Part shown: in pieces, positions 45,234 to 58,035 of the stretch
Layout of the letters: every line of letters starts with the position of its first letter
Numbering within the stretch: the stretch's first letter is position 1
DNA from: Durusdinium trenchii
Taxonomy: Eukaryota; Sar; Dinophyceae; Suessiales; Symbiodiniaceae
Assembly (NCBI GenBank): GCA_963970005.1
Contig: CAXAMN010001348.1
Location: 61,451 to 125,450, forward strand
Direction of reading: 5' to 3'
Length of the DNA: 64,000 nt
Program-made: the position numbers and the translations under genes
Notes under the pieces: generated by a model
The model's database searches: none
Seen by the model: the letters and a program-made list of their open reading frames with translations, nothing else
Told to the model about the DNA's origin: nothing

Positions 45234-47656
45234 GTGCGAGCGACACACCGGGGAAGCATTTGGAGAGATGTTTTTTTCCTTCGCCGCAGGTTGAAACCTG
45301 GAAGACTCCAAGAGACATCAAGAGATCTTCTCCAGAACCCCCCAGATCCGGTCTGAGGAGTTGGAACGTGGGGGGAGATCCGATGTAGAATGGTCATTGC
45401 TGGGTATAATCTATATATATATAATATATAATATATAGCCCAATGGTCATAGGGGGCTGGAGTAGAGACCTGACCCAACCCCGATGTACCAGCACCCTAC
45501 TCTACAAGTCTCCTTTCATGGTGGCTTTTGGAGACTAAAAAGTGGCAGGTGGTGATAGGTGGTGACCTGAAGTCGTCCGGTGCTGGCAGGTATATGTATG
45601 CCAGTCCTATCAAGTGTTTGGAGATATAGAACTCATGTATACTCATGTGCTCACCGAGATAGGATGTGTTGATTCTCGAAACAGTTATAATTCCCAAGAG
45701 AGTCATGCATCGGCAATGATTGGTTTTCATACTGATCTGGCTTGTCAGCGGGGGGATGAGGACTTGCTTTCCACTGTGAGGAAAGCACACATGGTTAGAT
45801 GGCATATCTGTGGTAAAAGAACTCATCAATAAATCCAAACAAAACACCATATCCAATTGAACACACGACAAATGCTGACCCAGACTCATTTGCCTCCTTG
45901 GCCCCAACTGCAACCACGCATTGCAACCTCCAAAATGCACCAAGCAATGGCCGGTTTCCCAAAATGATCCAGCAGTCACTTGGAGTAGGGTGCGATCCAT
46001 GGAGGTTAGGGGTTCCCATTATCCACCACCCCGACATGTGACTCCTGGTTCAACGTTCTTTCCGACCTTCTCCAGCGCAGACACTCTCCCCCCCCCACTG
46101 CTAAGACGCAGGTCGAGGGCCGATCTCCCTCCATGTTGGGCCTACAAGCAGGTGCCCATCCGCGCACGCGCAGGTGGTCCGAAATCCTTTTCCTTCCAGA
46201 GTCCAGCGCAATTTCGGCATAGATCGGTTCAACCACGACACACAAGGATGGAACCAGTTCTTCCTGTCCAAAAATCGCTAGTCACTTTGATATCTCGGAG
46301 TGAAGCTCTTCTTTGGCCAAGTCTGTCTCTCCAGGACCCATGCCATCCACTTCCATGATTGTTGAAGGGAGGGTCAGAAAGCCTCGTGGTTTCTTCCTTG
46401 GATGCTGAAGAACCTGGAAAGATGGTGAAGGGACTCCAATCGACCTCTTCCTGGGGCGATTTCATGCCACCGACTTCTTCCAAGTCTCCTTTGGTGTCTT
46501 TTGGAGGTCCAAAAGTGTATGGTGACCTGATGTCGGAGGGGTGCTGGTAGAAACCCCATGGCCAGGGAGCCCTGGAAGGAGATTTCATTCGATTAAACTT
46601 CATTTGACTCCCTGGAACAATCGTGGAAGTGGATGGCATTTGCTGCTTGAAGCTGGTCGCTTCAGCTTGTTTGAAGCTGGGCGCTTCATGGCTCCTATCC
46701 TTTCCCTGGTGATTTTGGATTCCCTTCTGGGCTGAAGAGACTCGATCCAACACACGATGACCCTGGCAGCCAGCCCCCGAACTCCAAACAACCAGATTCT
46801 GAAAAAAAATATACACAAACTGTTGCGGAAGCTCCAAACATCATTAGCATGAATGAGCCACAATCCAAACAAATTGCTCCTTGCTCCTTGCTCCATCCAC
46901 CTCTTAAGGAAAAGCCTCCACCTTTCGGAACCCATGGGACGGCCGCTTTCGGAAAGCGGGCGACATCGCTGCGCCACGGCGAAGCGAAGAGGTCGACTGC
47001 CGCTGCCGGGATCGGTCTATGAGCCGAAGGAGCCCGAGTTCGGAGCTGTGTTGGGAATAGGGATGGGAAAAAGGGGCTGGGAAACGGGGAAAAGAATCCG
47101 TTCAATAAATGGTTAGCCACACGAGCTTCGATGATTCTGCTGTTCGGTTTCGTCATTTTGATCACCATCGATCACATGGAACCGCGTGCACGACGCTAGA
47201 TGGCGGTCTTGGAGCACTCATGTTTTGTGGGCTCGCAGTCTGCAAGTGGCTTGTGTGTGAGTCGCCGATTGTGGAATGTCTTTGCCAGACATCTCACAGC
47301 CCCATGTCAGTATGAGAAGTTCAGTGCGCAGCTGGGCGGATGTCACCAAGGGTTGTAGCACAGTCGAAACAAAGGCCACAAGCTTTCTGTTGCATGCGGC
47401 CTGCAATGGCCTGCAAGAAATACATGCACAGGTTTGAAGATTGTTTTTGGACCACACCTACCACTACCAAGACCTAATTACATAGGGGTGGTCCAGCATG
47501 CTAGAATAAACTCTTTGGCGCCCTCTAACAGGTCAACACTCCAATTGTCTTAATCTCCCAAAGCCACGAAACAAGACCTGTTGGAGGGGTATGACCGAGT
47601 CTTCAACACTTCATAACATTTCAACATATTGTATATTTTCTTTACATGAGCTCTTC
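45234..47656. other. No confident gene
   Basis: AT tract at 45411-45439. Bases 45500-45590 and 46487-46555 share diverged phrases (CTTTTGGAG, GGTGACCTGA, GGTGCTGG), so they are copies of one old repeat. A GC-rich island at 46930-47080 is open on both strands and no frame can be chosen. Confidence 0.4.
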
Positions 47657-47753
47657 ATACACTCCCCGAAATGATCATGGAAGTGGCAAATGGTCCATTG
47701 GGTGACCATTTTCCGGTGGTTTTCCACTTCCGTGATTATTTCAGGAAGTGTAT
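47657..47753. mobile_element. Long inverted-repeat element with transition-only differences
   Basis: ATACACTCCCCGAAATGATC at the left end pairs with the right end over at least 30 positions, 26 identical, and the four differences are all transitions. Pairing continues more weakly inward (GGTGACC on both arms). Similar CCACTTCC/GGAAGTGG words occur near 29810 and 56250-56330, hinting at more copies. Confidence 0.6.
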
Positions 47754-49022
47754 TTTGGGGGGGAAGTCGAGGCGACTTCCGTTGAGGCCCAAATAATCCC
47801 ACAATCGCGTCGAGGTTTACCATCGAAACATCTCGAAACAATTCGGCACCCTGGGCAAAGAGTTCACTTAGCTCTAAAGAAGTTAACAAAGATGAAGTTG
47901 AAGAGCCTGGCTGTGGCTGAAACACTCTGGTTTAGATTCTGGCCAAAAACCGCGCCATGCTGCGCAGCGCGCACAGGACAATCTGAGAGTTTCGGCCGCC
48001 GCAACTGGGCAAACAGGGGAGAGGGGTTATCGTTGCTTTTGACCCATAGTCCATAGACATGCAGACCTGGATCCCGTTTGCTTACTCCATCGCGTCAAAC
48101 ACGGCCGTGCGGATGTTCTGAACCCCTAGGATAATTTTGTCATGATATGTCATGGCAATTGGCTGCCAGCGGATATATGATGAATTATGATGATATATGT
48201 TTGGGACATGTTCCGTGAAGTGCTAAGTGTCGATACCCATGCCATACGGCGTTGGCAGGCCACCCTGAGAATGTTGTTTACCCAGTTGCACATGCTTGAT
48301 ATGAGAACCGCCCAGGCAGTCGAAAGTGCTTTGCAAAAGCGATGGTGCAGTGGAATGCAACGAAACAGTGAAGTTCTGGTGCAAGAGTTTCTTGGAGGAA
48401 TTGGTGCCAGAGATTCTGCATGAGACGATTTTTCCTTGCAGACCAGGTTGCTTGATCAAAAGCAAGTAGCCAATGCTTGCATGTGTCTTGGACAAGTTGT
48501 AGGTTTCACATCTAGTTTAGTCCAGCTTTTGAAACGTATGAAAACTTGATTGCCTTGCATTTTTTGGAGAATAGCAGCATTTGTTGCTGGACTCTGGAAC
48601 CACTATGCTCTGGGGTAGATCTACTTTGGACAGTGGTTTGGTCAGACTGTTCGCAATATGTTCCTTTGGAGAAACAAGTTTGGAATGTCAACATGTGTTG
48701 TTATTGGAGTTGTTTCCTTCAATACTTGATCCATCCGCAAAGACACATGAGGTTCACATCACATATTCTCTTCTGCATCCAGAGCCCGACATCACCATCA
48801 TATTGTTTTTTCCTCACTTCTCCACTCCGCAAAATGAAGAAACAAAGCATTGGACACTCCAAAGCTTCAAGAAACAAGTAGCCCTCAATCCTTCGACACC
48901 CTCCCCAAACTGTGTTGTTCTTCCATTCCCCAAGGACCTCTGTGTCGTATGGCCCGTGTTCCGGTCTCCGAATTGCACCATCCGCCAGGTCCGCACGCAC
49001 GCGCTTTGTCGAGTCTCCGCAG
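47754..49022. other. No confident gene
   Basis: A plus frame at 48187-48423 and overlapping frames to 48700 have protein-like pieces, but stops interrupt each and no borders are good. The end of the region provides the acceptor for the next exon. Confidence 0.4.
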
Positions 49023-49331
49023 AAACATGTCAGGCTGGCGGAGAACGACGGGGAGGTGACCTTTGACGAAGTGGTGACCGCCCGGAAGCAACGGAGCCAA
49101 CAGTACAAGCGCCGTCAGCGTCTTGGGCGAAGCAAGCTGAGTTGGCTGGAGGAGGGACAAATTCTGATTCGTTCAAGGAAACGGCCAAATCTGAAGAACC
49201 CGTGGATGTATTTCTACATATTCCTACCCAGGAAGTTGGTGGATCAACTGCAAATGTTGGTGGATCACCTGCAAATGTCGGTGGATCACCTGCAAATGTT
49301 GGAGATTCATGTCCCGAAACTGAATAGATGA
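49023..49331 (+). CDS. Probable last coding exon with 21-bp coding repeat
   Basis: GCTTTGTCGAGTCTCCGCAG precedes 49023. The phase 0 frame runs 102 codons without a stop: KHVRLAENDGEVTFDEVVTA, then RKQRSQQYKRRQRLG and a tail to TGA 49329-49331. At 49235-49297 three 21-bp repeats encode heptads (LVDQLQM, LVDHLQM, SVDHLQM) with hydrophobic spacing like a short coiled coil. The frame one step over is also open there and reads GGSTANV/GGSPANV, stopping at TAG. I prefer the first because it needs no frameshift. It is one of the strongest exon calls here. Confidence 0.55.
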   Translation, partial: KHVRLAENDGEVTFDEVVTARKQRSQQYKRRQRLGRSKLSWLEEGQILIRSRKRPNLKNPWMYFYIFLPRKLVDQLQMLVDHLQMSVDHLQMLEIHVPKLNR

Positions 49332-49613
49332 ACCGTATAGCTTAACCTTGATGTTCCAGGCCAACAGCTTGCCGTATTTTTTGGTTAGGAAAACAATGCG
49401 AGTCGTGCGGCGTGGGATAAAAACGGTTTAGCCCAAGCTGCTAAAGTGATTTAATGGCGATTGATTTGCCTCGTGATCAGGCGTCGCGTGAGTTCAGAAC
49501 ATGGGAAGCACGATCGTTCAGAACAGCACCGGTGTAAACCGTCGCTTGAAATCTGGGGGTCCCAACATGACCCCGGACTGGGACGGTCATAGTCCTGGGT
49601 GTTTGTGTTCCCC

Positions 49614-50420
49614 GGTGAGGGTTGTTTAAACTTTATCAGAGCTCTTCCCCTCTTCTGTCCTCCTCTCCTCCTCTCCTCTCCTCTCCTCTCCTCTCCTCTC
49701 CTCTCCTCTCCTCTCCTCGATGGCAGTGGGCACTAACTGCAAGTGCCAGATTGCAGTGGGCCCTTCCGGACCTCAACACGCAACATAACCACAAACACAC
49801 AATACACAACCAACAAAACACAACAACAATACACAGACACAAAGCACAGCCACAAGCAGACAAACCACAAACACAATTACAAACACACAGTCACAAGCAC
49901 ACAACCACAAACACAAAACCACACATGCACAACCACAAACACACAGCCACAAGCATGCAATCAAGAACACGCAAACACAAACACAAGCACACGACCACTA
50001 GCACACAGCCCACAACCACAACCACAAGCGTGACCAACACCACAACACCCAAATACAACCACAAACACACAGCCACAAACACACAACCACAACACACAAT
50101 CACAGCACACAGCCACAAAACACAACCACGACACCCAAACACAACCACAGAAACACAACCACAAGCACACAACTACAAAAGCATCGTGACCTGTTTGTGT
50201 TGCATTTTGCATGGCAGGGTCCCAGGGTAGCACTTTTGGATGCCAACTGGAGACCCTGGAAACACCCCGAAGCGAACTCCCTAACATCGAAATCGCAATC
50301 CCAAGCCAGAGGACCCACAAGCAAAATCGATAACCACAAAACTCACGACCATGGCAACATGCGCCTCACCATGGCATGAACACAAATGCTTGAAATGTCA
50401 TGGTGGGGATCACTCGAAGT
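49614..50420 (+). repeat. Composite minisatellite element, copy 2
   Basis: It begins GGTGAGGGTTGTTTAAA, followed by a CTCCT microsatellite (49657-49718), a unit with AACTGCAAGTGCCAG and CCGGACCTCAACACG, and then an array of ACAACCACAAACAC words (49780-50185). It ends in the same 25 bp as copy 1 (50396-50420). Only the inner arrays differ in kind from copy 1. Confidence 0.7.
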
Positions 50421-53400
50421 AAAGTAATCTATTTTTCAGATTTGGATGGCAGTGGGTCAATACCTGGAGCTTTGCTTCCCCTCATATGTTGACCATGCTT
50501 CGACCCTGGTAACCTGAAACGCAAGGGCCCCCATGTTTTGATATGTTTGGATCCACTGCCATACTTTTGTGTTTAACCTTTATTTGAGACTGTTGATCCC
50601 ACTGACTATTCTATTGGTTCTTTCTCTATTTGCACTTGACTGAATAGGGCCCTGCGAGGCGAGAGAGAGAGAGAGAGAGAGCCAGAGGTAGATGTTTGCC
50701 GTACCCCACACCTGGCTTGCCCAGCAGGGTTGTCCTGTCTCGTGAAGAATGAAAGTATTAAACATGACAACAACCCACTTGCATATTCTGCTGATCGCAC
50801 ACGCTTACACTTGACTGATGTATGGTTCTCTTCTTGTATTTGGCCATTCATTCAACCAGAACCAGATATGCTGATTGTTCTGTCAGCTTCCCTGTCATAC
50901 GGTCATGCCATGGTCATGCCCATGTCTCTTGTCTTCCGTTGGGTCAGTTTTGAAGATCTCCGGAACCTTTTTTTACGGGATCTGACAAAACATTGGTTTT
51001 CATAGGGGTCATCCAACTGGGAAACAAAACATTGGGTACCATGGAGAACCTGTTGGGTACATTAAATGGGGATGGGCCGGGTCAAAACCTGGAGGCATGG
51101 TCCACCATGTAGCTTGACTTTCCAGGTAATTAGATCAATCCAAGGTATCCCAGTTTTGACCCACAACCAAATAAACCGATCTTGATGTGTCCAATCCTTT
51201 GTCCAAACTACCTGCGCTCATCAAGAGTCAAGAGCTGATCAATTGAACCAGCCAGACACTGGGTGAACATCTCACTTGAATAGTACAGAGTACGGAAATG
51301 AGGGATAGGAGAATGACATGGAGTGACCAATTGATCCCCCAACACACAAAGATTCTGATCCAATCAAACCCCTTATTCCTGGCTTGCACCAGTCAGTCGA
51401 ATATCACGTCCCGGCACGTTGCGACCCGAGCCCCGCCCCCCAGGATGCGCTACCTGCTGTTGCCCGGCAGTCGCGAACTCAATCTGTGGCGTGCAACCAT
51501 GGTGGTGGTGGTGCCTTGGTCTCCTGAGGAGACCAGTGGAGACCACTGGAGACCACGTGGGTTCTTTTCTTGTCGATTGACCAGAGAGTCAACGATGTGC
51601 TAATCACAAGGATTAGCTTGGGAGATTCAACAGGTGGAAAGTTTGGTTTGCCAGGATATTTTGAGGGGAAACAGAGAGAATCACTCTCTCCAAGCAAACA
51701 ACGCGCCTGGTGGTTGAAGAAGAAGAATCCAACCAAATCAGGAGAGTGGAAGTGGAAGAAAACAGAAAGCTGCACCGACCCAAGGAAGGTCGAAAACCAG
51801 GTATTTGCTGGATGGTTTGGCAGGCCCGTGGCAGTTCGGGTGGCAAGGGGGGTTGGTAGCTGATTTCAACGGGAGTCAACATGGGAGTGTATTGAATAGG
51901 TAGACGCTCAGCTAATAGTATTCCTCTTTCAAGAGGTGATTGTGAGAGCACCCTGTTTCAATACACACCCAAATAATGGCACCTTTGGGCAAGCGGCATT
52001 CTCAAATCAACGGTTTATGGCCACAACGGTTTAGGCCACAAACACCGCGCCGAGTTTCTCGGCGCGGCTCACAAACAGCAACGGCCAACAGAGGTTAAGT
52101 GACCTGAACTAGGACCCTACCGGCCCGGGTGACCAGGCTACCCAACTGGGATCGTCGAACTGTTCCGAAAAACGTCTGTTGGCACTCGAACCCCCCCCCA
52201 AGATGTTCCTCAAAGTGTTCGGCAGACGAAGCTTTTCTCCGGTCAGGTGGGATCGGGCTCGCCGCACCGGTGGGGTCAAGACATGTCACCAGCGGTGGGA
52301 TGTTCCTGGCGCTACCGGTGTTTGATGACAAGCACCGCACCTCGTGTCCAGCACCATTCCTGCTATGCAAGGCATTATCACAAATCAGACCTCTCGTGTC
52401 AGGCGCCAACATGTGTGTGTATGTGTGCGGATGATTACCTTTTTTTTGCATCTCGCACTTGAAGCCGGCCTGGCCAAAATCCGTCCCCTTTGTAGAAGCC
52501 TACTTCCAGAGCTCTCAGCAGTGGACCACACACTGTTCTTGAGAGGCTAAACCTTCGAGCTGAACCGTGAGTGTTTGACAGGTTTCACCACAGCAGGAGC
52601 AGGATTTGTACCTGCACATTTCACATCGGAACGATCTCTTGGGTTCAGTAGTGTCTTTCGCTTTGTTTTGTTTCGCGCCCTTCGGATTGGGGTTCATCTG
52701 AGGTGTTGCTGGCAGAGCCTTGGACTTGAACTGTAGGGACGCGGTTTGGACATTCCCGAAAGCTGGACACATTGTTGCTAGTTTTCTCAAGTAGTACCTG
52801 CACACCCTTGCAGGGCCCCTCCAGCTTAGTGTCTTTGAGCTGAAAATCCGCCACGACCAATCAGTGTCAGCCAGATTTGGGTTTGGTCATGGGCCATGGG
52901 GAGCACCCTCCCAGCAGGAGTTGATCCAATTTGAGTGTACCGAGATTGGAGGATGTTTGCGAGCTTTGGTCGTCGGGCCTGGACCAATTGCTACGTTGCC
53001 ATGGAGGGACGGAGTCAGGACCAATTCAGCTCTATAAAACAAACTTTGACTCAGACTTTTCGGATTGTTGAGAGGGGGAAAACCAAAACTGCCAATGATG
53101 TGTTCTACCACCCGCCTAAAATCCGACATGTGCTGCTCCAAGTGCTTCTTTTAAGGATCGAAGAATACATCATTTATAGAAATGAGTTTGTCAAATTCAA
53201 TTCTGTCAGAACTGCCCGGGACAGATCCTAAACTTGTATGAAGGTTCTCCCTGGGCTCATGCAGCCATTTCCCAACAATAATTGCATTGGCATCTATATA
53301 TGATAAATGTTCAATATAAATAGGATCAATCTTTACTGACAAGCCTCAGCGCCCTGCATTCCGGGTAAAATGCATCCAGCCATGTGCAGGTTTTTTACAC

Positions 53401-53514
53401 ACTGATGAACATTGCAGCATTGCAGCTTTGTGTCGCACCTTTCGAGGTTTTCTGAGCCCTCTCCCATCCTCTCCCCATACCCGGACCCCCTTCCCTCCGA
53501 AAAAACCCTCGCAG
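50421..53514. other. No confident gene; GA microsatellite 50661-50681
   Basis: Frames of 80-118 codons occur on both strands at 51300-51950 and 52095-52450 without good borders. A short frame MFLKVFGRRSFSPVR from ATG 52203 to a GTGGGA border at 52247 could be a tiny first exon. The long pyrimidine tract before 53515 is the acceptor of the next exon. Confidence 0.4.
52045..52067. other. GC-rich perfect hairpin
   Basis: CCGCGCCGAG, loop TTT, CTCGGCGCGG: a 10-bp perfect stem with a three-base loop, standing in AT-richer DNA. It follows a short tandem ACGGTTTA(T)GGCCACAA. No poly-T follows, and its role is unknown. Confidence 0.6.
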
Positions 53515-53837
53515 GTGGTCTTGGCGCCTTTGGAGATGGCCTTCAGCTATGCACAGACCATCACCTCGATGAGCTTGGCCGTGGCCACAGAGGGACCGGA
53601 CTGGTCGAAAGGTTCCGGTGCCATCCGAGCGAGCCCAGCCCGGGCGGAGCAAGGAGGAGATGGGGGGAGAAAGAGCCGGTGGTGCAAGGCGTGGCGTGGC
53701 GAGCGTGGCGTGGCGAGCAAGGCCTTGGGATGTTCGTACTCACGAAATGTCAAACATCTATCCACCGTGCATCTCCGCAAACCGTGCCAGTACATCAGTG
53801 CATGTCTCTCAAAAAAATATGAAAAAAGCTTATACAG
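53515..53837 (+). CDS. Probable exon, unknown protein
   Basis: A very pyrimidine-rich tract (CTCTCCCATCCTCTCCCC and onward) ends in CTCGCAG at 53514. The phase 0 frame reads VVLAPLEMAFSYAQTITSMS, LAVATEGPDWSKGSGAIRAS and a basic stretch, staying open for 107 codons to an ACAG/GTAGAC donor. If that donor is not used the frame stops two codons on at TAG. Another frame is Gly/Arg-rich and open in the GC-rich first half only. Confidence 0.5.
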
Positions 53838-56800
53838 GTAGACCCAGGTGCCAATTCCAGATTCCGACCAGCAGGAGTTTACAAGCCAGAACATCCGCTA
53901 TAGGAGCTCTCTCCTCTCCTCCTCTCCTCTCATCACGCGCGCCAAGTTCTTTCGCCTCATCGACGTGCTCTTCTTTTTGGAGCCATGGCGAGCAGTTCGT
54001 TTTTGATTGCTCAGCCCCAGGGAGTAGAGGCCGGTCAAATGAGGTCTTCCTGGTTGACTTCCTGCATGGGTAGTGTTTGACTCCAGCCGGTGGAGTCGAC
54101 CCGTTGGTGCCTGGGAAAAGGGGTGAATGGGTTGCAACTATTAAGCATGTTTTGGCTGTCGGCTTCGTTACCGGCCCACGTTTTGGGCTATGTATGCTTC
54201 CATTCATCGATATCATTGATATCATGTTCGATATGTAATGTTCGGTTTCACAACATGTTCATCGGTTTCACAACATTGTCACCGATGTATGCATGGATGT
54301 TGTCATCGATGAGTCGTGTGATTAAAAAAGGGGTGGGGGGGTGGGGGAGTTGTGATGGAATGAGGACGTGGATGTCATGCTGAGAACACTGTTATCGATT
54401 TCACGATATGTAATCTTCGGTTTCACAACATTGTCATCGGTTTCACAACATTGTCATCAGTGTCACAACATTATCATCGTTTTCATAACATTGTCATCGG
54501 TGGTCATTCATGGTCACCCTGTTACAAGATGTTACAAGAAGATTTCGAAGCGGTTTGGCTTGGTCCTTCGGCAATGCAATCACTCTAAGGGACTCTTCAA
54601 TGTTGAAAAAAGGGTTGGCAATTGTCGATCCTTTCAGTGGAGATGGGAGATCGGAACCCAAAAGATACTGACGCATACCGCGCAGCAGCTTCGCTTGCTC
54701 TGAATGTGGGAAAGGAAAGGATGGCAGCAGTTTGATTTCTCTCAAACAAACACAAACACACGCCAAAAAAGAAAACATCCCGTTTTCCGGACAAAAAACC
54801 CTGGTGACCTGGTTTCGGCGACCCGCTTTCGCCGCTAAAATTTGTTTCTCGCTGTGTGCAAACGCACGAAATCAACCAAAACGTGGGCCGGTAGCGAACC
54901 CGGCGGGATGTGTTGTTTTTTGTTAGAACGGGTCGGGTCATCTCCCAGTTTCTAAGGTACTTGAAGTTGGGTTCAGGGAGATTCACATTATTGGACAGAT
55001 TCTCCATCAGAGAATTGGTAGAGTGACGCTGGGGGCCAAGTTCTTTCAAGCACTTTAGATGTTCTTTATTCATCATTCTTGGGTTCCATGGCTTGAGTAT
55101 ATGGTTTGAGTTTGTTTTTTCCGTATATATAGTTCGTTTTGTCAAAGTGATCGACCTGATCATCAACATAGCCCAGGCCCAGACTCCAGACTATCCATAT
55201 ATGGAATACATACGATTCGTCCGATTATATAATTACAATCAAAATTGATCACCCCTTCATGACCTAATTGTACCACGTATACATTGTATACATGGATGGT
55301 CTGGGTAGGTTGTTGGTTGTTTCTCCGTATTATTGCTTTGTATCATTGCGACCCTTTTTCAGCGGTCTTCAGATCGCCCAGGCAGCCTGAAAAAACCATG
55401 GCATCAAACTTGAGTTTGCGAGCCTGACGACTTGCAGGCATCCCCCAAGCCTTTCAACTCCCCAAAGTTTATGTGTGTGTAAAAAGACGCCCAGAGGACC
55501 AAACCCAGACTGAGCCGAGGATATGCTGGTCGCGTTCAATGTGGCGACCAGCTCCCATGGAAGGCGCCGGGAAGAGAAATCCGCCGATGGGCGCGAAAAC
55601 AAAAGTGCTAAATGGGACGATGCGCGTTTCTTGCGTTTGTCCGAACTTACCGGTAACAGTCAGTAAACAAACAAATCACTATTCTTGAAGAAGGCCTACA
55701 ACTGAACCATCATCGTCCACTGGGCCCTGGTAATAGAATAGACACAACAAATACTGTATTTCATGGGGAAGAGGAGACTGTCATTTCAAACGGATTATGG
55801 CTCTGCACTGGTCCTTTCATCTCTCTAAGTCTTGGTCCACAACCTGGGCAGAACGTGACTGGATCTAGAAAATCACTGCGTGATATAGATGGCTGAATGC
55901 GAGCTTTGTTCGGCTCAAATTTGCTTCTCGCCGGGAGATTACAGGTGGCTTCTACAATCCAATCCATACTGCAATAAGCATCTATAGTCACATCTAGTCA
56001 ACTAGTCCAAGCCCTGCATGTGAAATCCCGAAACGGATAGCCTTACACTCACATCACATAGCGGATGAACCGCGATCAATCGGCAAAATCATCATACCTT
56101 TACGGCAGAATCTGGATGCAGACGGCATGGTCCAGACGACTGCCCGCAGACTGGTTTGTTATCCTGGGTGAATTCCTTTTGATCGGCCAAGTTGGACAGA
56201 CTGGCATAGGTTGCAAAGACAACGACTGGACTCACTTGGACTGGATTCACTTCCACGTGGAAGTGGATGGCACAGGTTACTGGAAAACCATGAAATCCGA
56301 ATACCAAACAGGTGGTGGATTCCACTTCCATATTAGTGAGTCGGAGGGCATAATTATATATTTAATGGATCGTTGTGTGATGCTAATTCAAAACTCTTTG
56401 ATGTTCCATCCATGTGGTGTTGGAAGGAAACAGATCGTTTTCCAAAAAGATACAGCCAGTTGGCCAGGACAGGCTGGCTATCCAACCCCTTCAATGTAGC
56501 CCAAAAACAGTCTAGTCACGTCTATGAAGTTATCTCAATATTTGATTTTTCGTTTGTCGGGGTTCTGGTTTTTAGTTTCATCTTATTTTCGACTTTAAAG
56601 CAGGGATTTCATTTGATTTTATGTGAGCCACCTGCATGTTACATCATTTTACCTGAAAAACGACTGCTTTCTTATATGGAGGGTGCAACACAACCGCCTT
56701 TCAAGGAAAGACGATTTCCGTTCTTTTGGGTGTTCTTCGGGAGAGAATTGAAATGATCGGCAGCAGATGTAGCAGCCATCAAGCACTCGTCGTTGCCTAG

Positions 56801-57698
56801 AATTTCTACATTTCACTGCATCAGCTTCTCCTTCGCGTCAGGTTGGAGACCGACAGGAAGGTGTTGGCGCGGAATTACGTGCTTCTGCTGATTTTGTGAG
56901 CCTGCTGATTTTGGGTCAACGAACACGCGCATCCTTTGAGCGCTTGCACCATTTTGTACTGTAGGCACCTTGTTGTTTCCTTCTAGTATGGAATGTAGGC
57001 ACATGTTGTAGGCACCATTTTGTTTCCTTCAAGGCACCATTTTGTAGGCACATCGTAGACAACATGAACAATTTTGTCAAAACATGTCAAATCTGTCGGT
57101 TGGTTCAAAGAGTCGGCCAGGACGAGGACTTGTGTTGTGACAACCCGACACCAAACAAACTTGTTTTTTTTGACATGTTTCTTTCCGTTCTAAGTTGCTA
57201 GAAGCAAGTGTGTTGCATAGGAAAACCAGTTTCCGACAGCATCCTGCAAGCTGCAAGTCTGGTCCCAAGCGCCCCACGAAACACAGGGGGTCGATCCTGC
57301 AACCAGATGGGGACCGATGTGTGTTACAGCGGCGCCTCCTGTGCCAAGGCTAAAAGCTGGTTAGTACCTGATTTGCTCATCAACTTCCCCTGGGACGTGG
57401 TATTGCAGGAGATCACGGATTCGCGAGACGCAAAGCAACGCTTGGGTGCAACGCGTCGTTGTTGCATTTTGTTTGAAAGGGGTCAATGATGTAGTCAGGG
57501 CTGGTACCAGTGACATGTGACATGGCTTACTGGTGAAGATGAAAGGACAACGCCCATCACTGACGCCACAGACCTCGCAACAGGTGCAGAATGGTGCAGA
57601 GGTCATTGAAACATATTCCACAAGTCCGACTTCCCGGTCATGCCCGGTCACATCAGCACATGTTGAGTATAGACGAATCTACTGCACGAAAGGCGAGC
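53838..57698. other. No confident gene
   Basis: TTTCACAACATTGTCATCGG-like words repeat five or more times at 54245-54510. Long frames on both strands at 54500-55170, 56065-56500 and 57208-57490 lack borders. A short stretch GTDVCYSGASCAKAKS before GTTAGT at about 57361 may be an exon end. Confidence 0.4.
55186..55305. mobile_element. Inverted-repeat element related to family A
   Basis: The ends CCAGACTATCCATATATGG and CATGGATGGTCTGG pair imperfectly over about 24 positions. The overall plan (CCAGAC, CCAT near the end, a TATGGAATACAT word) is like family A, but the core differs, so it may be a sister family. Length about 120 bp. Confidence 0.5.
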
Positions 57699-58035
57699 TA
57701 GTGCTGCTGCGACTGGCACTAGCACGACTACCACTAGCACCAGTACTACCACCACAGGCACTAGTACCACTACCACTACCACTAGTACTACTACCACTCA
57801 CACTCGTACTACTACTTGCTAGTACTGTGCACTAGTACTACTACGACTAGCACTAGCACGACGACCATTAGCACTGTAGGACTACTACCACCAGCATCAG
57901 TACTATTGCCACATAGCACTATTTCTACCACCACTAGCACTAGTACTACTACCACAAGCGTCAGTACTATTGCGACTAGCACTATAGTACTACAGGCACT
58001 AGCACTAGCACTACTACCACTACCACTGCTGTATG
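57699..58035. repeat. CTACCACTAGCAC minisatellite
   Basis: Irregular array of CTACTACCACTAGCACTAGT-type words with many point changes. Open frames here are simple-repeat artefacts. Confidence 0.85.

Noticed and set aside
49780..50185. His/Thr/Asn-rich and Cys/Val-rich frames on both strands
   Set aside because: Simple consequence of an ACAACCACAAACAC array.
54597..55169. 190-codon minus frame
   Set aside because: No borders or motif, composition ordinary, length within chance expectation for the window.
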